In this document: one piece after another, positions 5,780 to 7,758 of the stretch | Layout of the letters: each line of letters begins with the position of its first letter | Position numbering within the stretch: the stretch's first letter is position 1 | Assembly (NCBI GenBank): GCA_946637575.1 | Contig: CAMPBJ010000038.1 | Span: 1-7,758 of the forward strand | Direction: 5' to 3' | DNA length: 7,758 nt | DNA from: an uncultured Clostridia bacterium | Lineage (GTDB): Bacteria; Bacillota; Clostridia; Christensenellales; Borkfalkiaceae | Translations under genes and position numbers: made by a program | The notes under the pieces: model-generated | Told to the model about the DNA's origin: nothing | Databases searched by the model: none | Seen by the model: the letters and a program-made list of their open reading frames with translations, nothing else

Positions 5780-7411
5780 ATGACTAAAACACTTAACGGC
5801 GCGACATTTAGGTCGATGATCAACGGCGCGTCTAAACTCTTGGAACTGAACAGAGCAACCGTCGACGCATTGAACGTTTTCCCCGTACCCGACGGTGATA
5901 CCGGAACAAATATGTCGCTTACCTTAAAGTCCGCGGTAAACGAGATGGCAAAGTGTAGAAACAACAACCTTCAGGAACTCTCCGAAGCGGTGGCGAAAGG
6001 CGCGCTCCGCGGAGCGAGAGGTAACTCGGGCGTTATACTTTCCCAGATACTTCGCGGACTTTGTTCTGTAATAAAGAAAAGCAAGACCGTTGACGCAAAG
6101 GTGTTTGCGCAAGGTTTAAGAAACGGTGCGGAAGTCGCGTACGGCGCGGTGTCCAAACCGAAAGAAGGAACTATCCTTACCGTTATCCGTATGGTTGCGG
6201 ACCACGCTCAACAGGTAAGAGTCAGAAATAAAGACTTCGAGGAGTTCTTCCCCGAAATAATCGAAGCGGGCAATCAGGCGCTCGCGCTCACTCCGTCGCT
6301 TCTTCCCGTTCTTAAAAAGGCGGGCGTTGTCGACTCCGGCGGAAAGGGGCTTATGTTCGTCTTAGAGGGCATGTATAAGGCGCTCATGGGCGAAACCATC
6401 GCGGAAGACGTCGCTACGCCCGAAGAGAACGCAAGTCAGCCGGACGTTTCGGAACATGCGGACATAATGAATCTCGACGAGATCGAGTTCGCTTACTGCA
6501 CCGAGTTTTTCATTATCCATATAAAGAAGTCCACGACTCTTGCGGATATCGACAGATTCCGTGAGTTTTTGATGACGATAGGCGACAGCGTTATCGTTAT
6601 CGGCGATCTTGAATTTGTAAAAGTACACGTTCACACCAACCAGCCCGGTCTTGCGCTTTCCGAGGCGTTGAAGATAGGCGAACTCGACAAACTTAAAATC
6701 GAGAACATGTTGGAACAGAACCGCGCGCTTATGCAAAAGTACGAAGACGAGAAGAAAGAGATGGGCATGATGGCAGTCTCCGTTGGCGACGGACTTCGCG
6801 ACATATTTAAGGATTTAATGGTAGACGCGGTGATCGAAGGCGGTCAGTCCATGAACCCGTCCGCAAACGACATAGCGGAGGCGATACAGCGAATTAACGC
6901 AAGCAACGTCTTCGTTTTCCCGAACAACAAGAACATAATTCTTGCGGCGGAACAGGCGAAATCGCTTGTCGGCAACAAGAAAGTGCACGTTATTCCCACG
7001 AAGAATATTCCGCAAGGGTTTGCCGCCGCGCTCGCCTTTAACCCCGAACTTTCGGTGGACGAGAACAAGGCGAACATGATCCACGCGCTCGACACCGTGT
7101 CGGTAGGTCAGGTAACGTACGCGGTAAGGAACACGAAACTTTACGGGTTCGACTTAAAAGTCGGCGACGTAATGGGGCTTGACAACAAGAAGATCTTGTC
7201 CGTCGGTAAAGACGTTTCGGACGTTACGATGGATCTTATCGAAAGACTTCGCAGCAACGAAGAGATAATAACTCTTTATTACGGTCAGGACGTAAAGGAA
7301 GAAGACGCGGTCGCCTTACAGGAAAGGATCGCAGAAAGGTATCCCGAGTGCGACGTTGAGATACACAACGGCGGGCAACCGATTTACTACTACTTCATAG
7401 CGCTTGAATAA
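5780..7411 (+). CDS. fakA: Fatty acid kinase catalytic subunit FakA (YloV, DAK2-domain protein)
   Basis: FakA phosphorylates fatty acids held by FakB (DegV-family) proteins to acyl-phosphates, so that exogenous fatty acids can enter phospholipid synthesis. The 543-residue protein is of normal length with three regions. The N-terminal DAK2/DhaL kinase domain (about 1-205) has NVFPVPDGDTGTNMSLT with Mg2+ ligands D38 and D40, GARGNSGVILSQ (78-89) and VVDSGGKGLM (183-192). After an acidic linker (about 209-228), the middle domain has AYCTEF (C240) and KVHVHT (H283, H285), matching the metal-binding Cys-His-His set described for S. aureus FakA. The C-terminal DegV-like domain (about 330-543) contains GGQSMNPS and FPNNKNIILAAEQA. 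AGGAG (5769-5773) lies 6 nt before the ATG. No FakB gene lies in this window, so the partner must be encoded elsewhere. Confidence 0.96.
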   Translation: MTKTLNGATFRSMINGASKLLELNRATVDALNVFPVPDGDTGTNMSLTLKSAVNEMAKCRNNNLQELSEAVAKGALRGARGNSGVILSQILRGLCSVIKKSKTVDAKVFAQGLRNGAEVAYGAVSKPKEGTILTVIRMVADHAQQVRVRNKDFEEFFPEIIEAGNQALALTPSLLPVLKKAGVVDSGGKGLMFVLEGMYKALMGETIAEDVATPEENASQPDVSEHADIMNLDEIEFAYCTEFFIIHIKKSTTLADIDRFREFLMTIGDSVIVIGDLEFVKVHVHTNQPGLALSEALKIGELDKLKIENMLEQNRALMQKYEDEKKEMGMMAVSVGDGLRDIFKDLMVDAVIEGGQSMNPSANDIAEAIQRINASNVFVFPNNKNIILAAEQAKSLVGNKKVHVIPTKNIPQGFAAALAFNPELSVDENKANMIHALDTVSVGQVTYAVRNTKLYGFDLKVGDVMGLDNKKILSVGKDVSDVTMDLIERLRSNEEIITLYYGQDVKEEDAVALQERIAERYPECDVEIHNGGQPIYYYFIALE

Positions 7412-7449
7412 AAAATTCGGGAAAGATAATTCTTTCCCGTTTTAATTTT
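7412..7449 (+). terminator. Terminator-like hairpin between fakA and recG
   Basis: The stem CGGGAAAGA (7418-7426) pairs perfectly over 9 bp with TCTTTCCCG (7431-7439) around a TAAT loop, followed by TTTTAATTTT. It begins 7 nt after the fakA stop, and its tail runs into the recG ribosome binding site. It looks like an intrinsic terminator, possibly partial, since recG follows on the same strand with no room for a promoter between them. Confidence 0.75.
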
Positions 7450-7457
7450 GGGAGATA

Positions 7458-7758
7458 ATGGAACTTACAAAGATTCGGGGCATAAGCGAGTCCCGGGAAA
7501 AAGACCTAAACTGCATGGGAATATTCGACACGGCGGATTTTATCCGCCTTTTTCCGCGTAAGTACCTTGATCTTCGCGAAAAGCAGAGTTTGACTTTTTG
7601 TTACCATAACGACGTCGTGCTTACTTGCGGAAAGGTTATCTCCGTTCCCGCGCCGAGATATTTTCGTGGCAGAAGTATAGTTCGCGTAAACTGCGAACAG
7701 GAAGGTCTGTTTTTCAGTGTTATCTGGTTTAATCAGCCGTACGTTGTATCAAAACTCA
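7458..7758 (+). CDS. recG: ATP-dependent DNA helicase RecG (N-terminal part, cut by window end)
   Basis: RecG remodels stalled replication forks and branched recombination intermediates. The first 100 residues are visible; the full protein is normally about 670-690, so the helicase motifs lie beyond the window. The visible part fits the N-terminal wedge region: a helix-hairpin-helix-like opening (LTKIRGISESREKDL), then MGIFDTADFIRLFPRKYLDLRE, and an OB-fold ending SIVRVNCEQEGLFFSVIWFNQPYV, where WFNQPY is a characteristic RecG signature. An in-frame stop just upstream (7443) leaves the ATG at 7458 as the only sensible start. GGGAG (7450-7454) gives a rather short 3-nt spacing. The gene lies 46 nt after fakA, in keeping with the conserved yloU-fakA-recG order, but a terminator-like hairpin intervenes. 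Identification rests on the signature motifs and synteny. Confidence 0.92.
   Translation, partial: MELTKIRGISESREKDLNCMGIFDTADFIRLFPRKYLDLREKQSLTFCYHNDVVLTCGKVISVPAPRYFRGRSIVRVNCEQEGLFFSVIWFNQPYVVSKL

Noticed and set aside
6362..6736. A 124-codon minus-strand frame inside fakA
   Set aside because: It is a shadow of a strongly conserved coding region (the FakA middle domain including C240 and H283/H285).
1..7758. Mobile element, CRISPR array, defence system or prophage remnant
   Set aside because: No transposase, integrase, terminal inverted repeats, spaced direct repeats or tRNA were seen. The YolD/UvrX pair occurs on phages and plasmids, but here it sits in ordinary housekeeping surroundings with similar base composition.

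Overview
The window looks like a chromosomal stretch from a low-to-moderate GC Gram-positive bacterium of the Clostridia type. The evidence is the divergent rpmB / yloU / fakA (yloV) / recG block, a clostridial-style Mrp with a C-terminal CxxC, a UvrX/YqjW-type Y-family polymerase paired with a YolD-like protein, strong AGGAG-type ribosome binding sites, and sigma-A-like promoters. I see no phage, insertion-sequence, CRISPR, tRNA or rRNA features. Species-level placement is not possible by eye.

Region 1 (1-2311, + strand) holds the 3' part of an Mrp/NBP35-family P-loop ATPase, which is cut by the window start. A Y-family translesion DNA polymerase follows one base after the Mrp stop, and then a YolD-like small protein that overlaps the polymerase gene by 23 bp. 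The spacing implies one transcription unit with translational coupling. No promoter or LexA-type operator is visible inside this unit.

Region 2 (2312-4935, + strand) begins with its own promoter. It carries a ROK-like protein with an N-terminal extension of about 140 residues and an eroded zinc site, then a double-SIS-domain sugar-phosphate isomerase/deaminase (AgaS / NagB-II / GlmS-isomerase type). The operon ends at a clear intrinsic terminator. Together the two suggest phosphorylation followed by isomerisation or deamination of an amino sugar, but the substrate is unknown.

Region 3 (4936-5397) contains rpmB on the minus strand, encoding the four-cysteine, zinc-type ribosomal protein L28. 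A hairpin terminator lies at its end and a good extended -10 promoter in front of it. The two transcription units converge on a 113-bp spacer with two hairpins. The 200-bp spacer upstream of rpmB holds divergent promoters and no other gene that I can see.

Region 4 (5398-7758, + strand) is the conserved yloU (Asp23 family), fakA/yloV (fatty acid kinase catalytic subunit), recG (5' part only) block. An intrinsic-terminator-like hairpin sits between fakA and recG, ending just before the recG ribosome binding site.

The window is mostly housekeeping and I did not find a convincing new multi-gene system. The points most worth checking are the unusual Walker A proline in Mrp, the noncanonical ROK/SIS operon, the fusion of a translesion polymerase/YolD pair to mrp, and the hairpin before recG.
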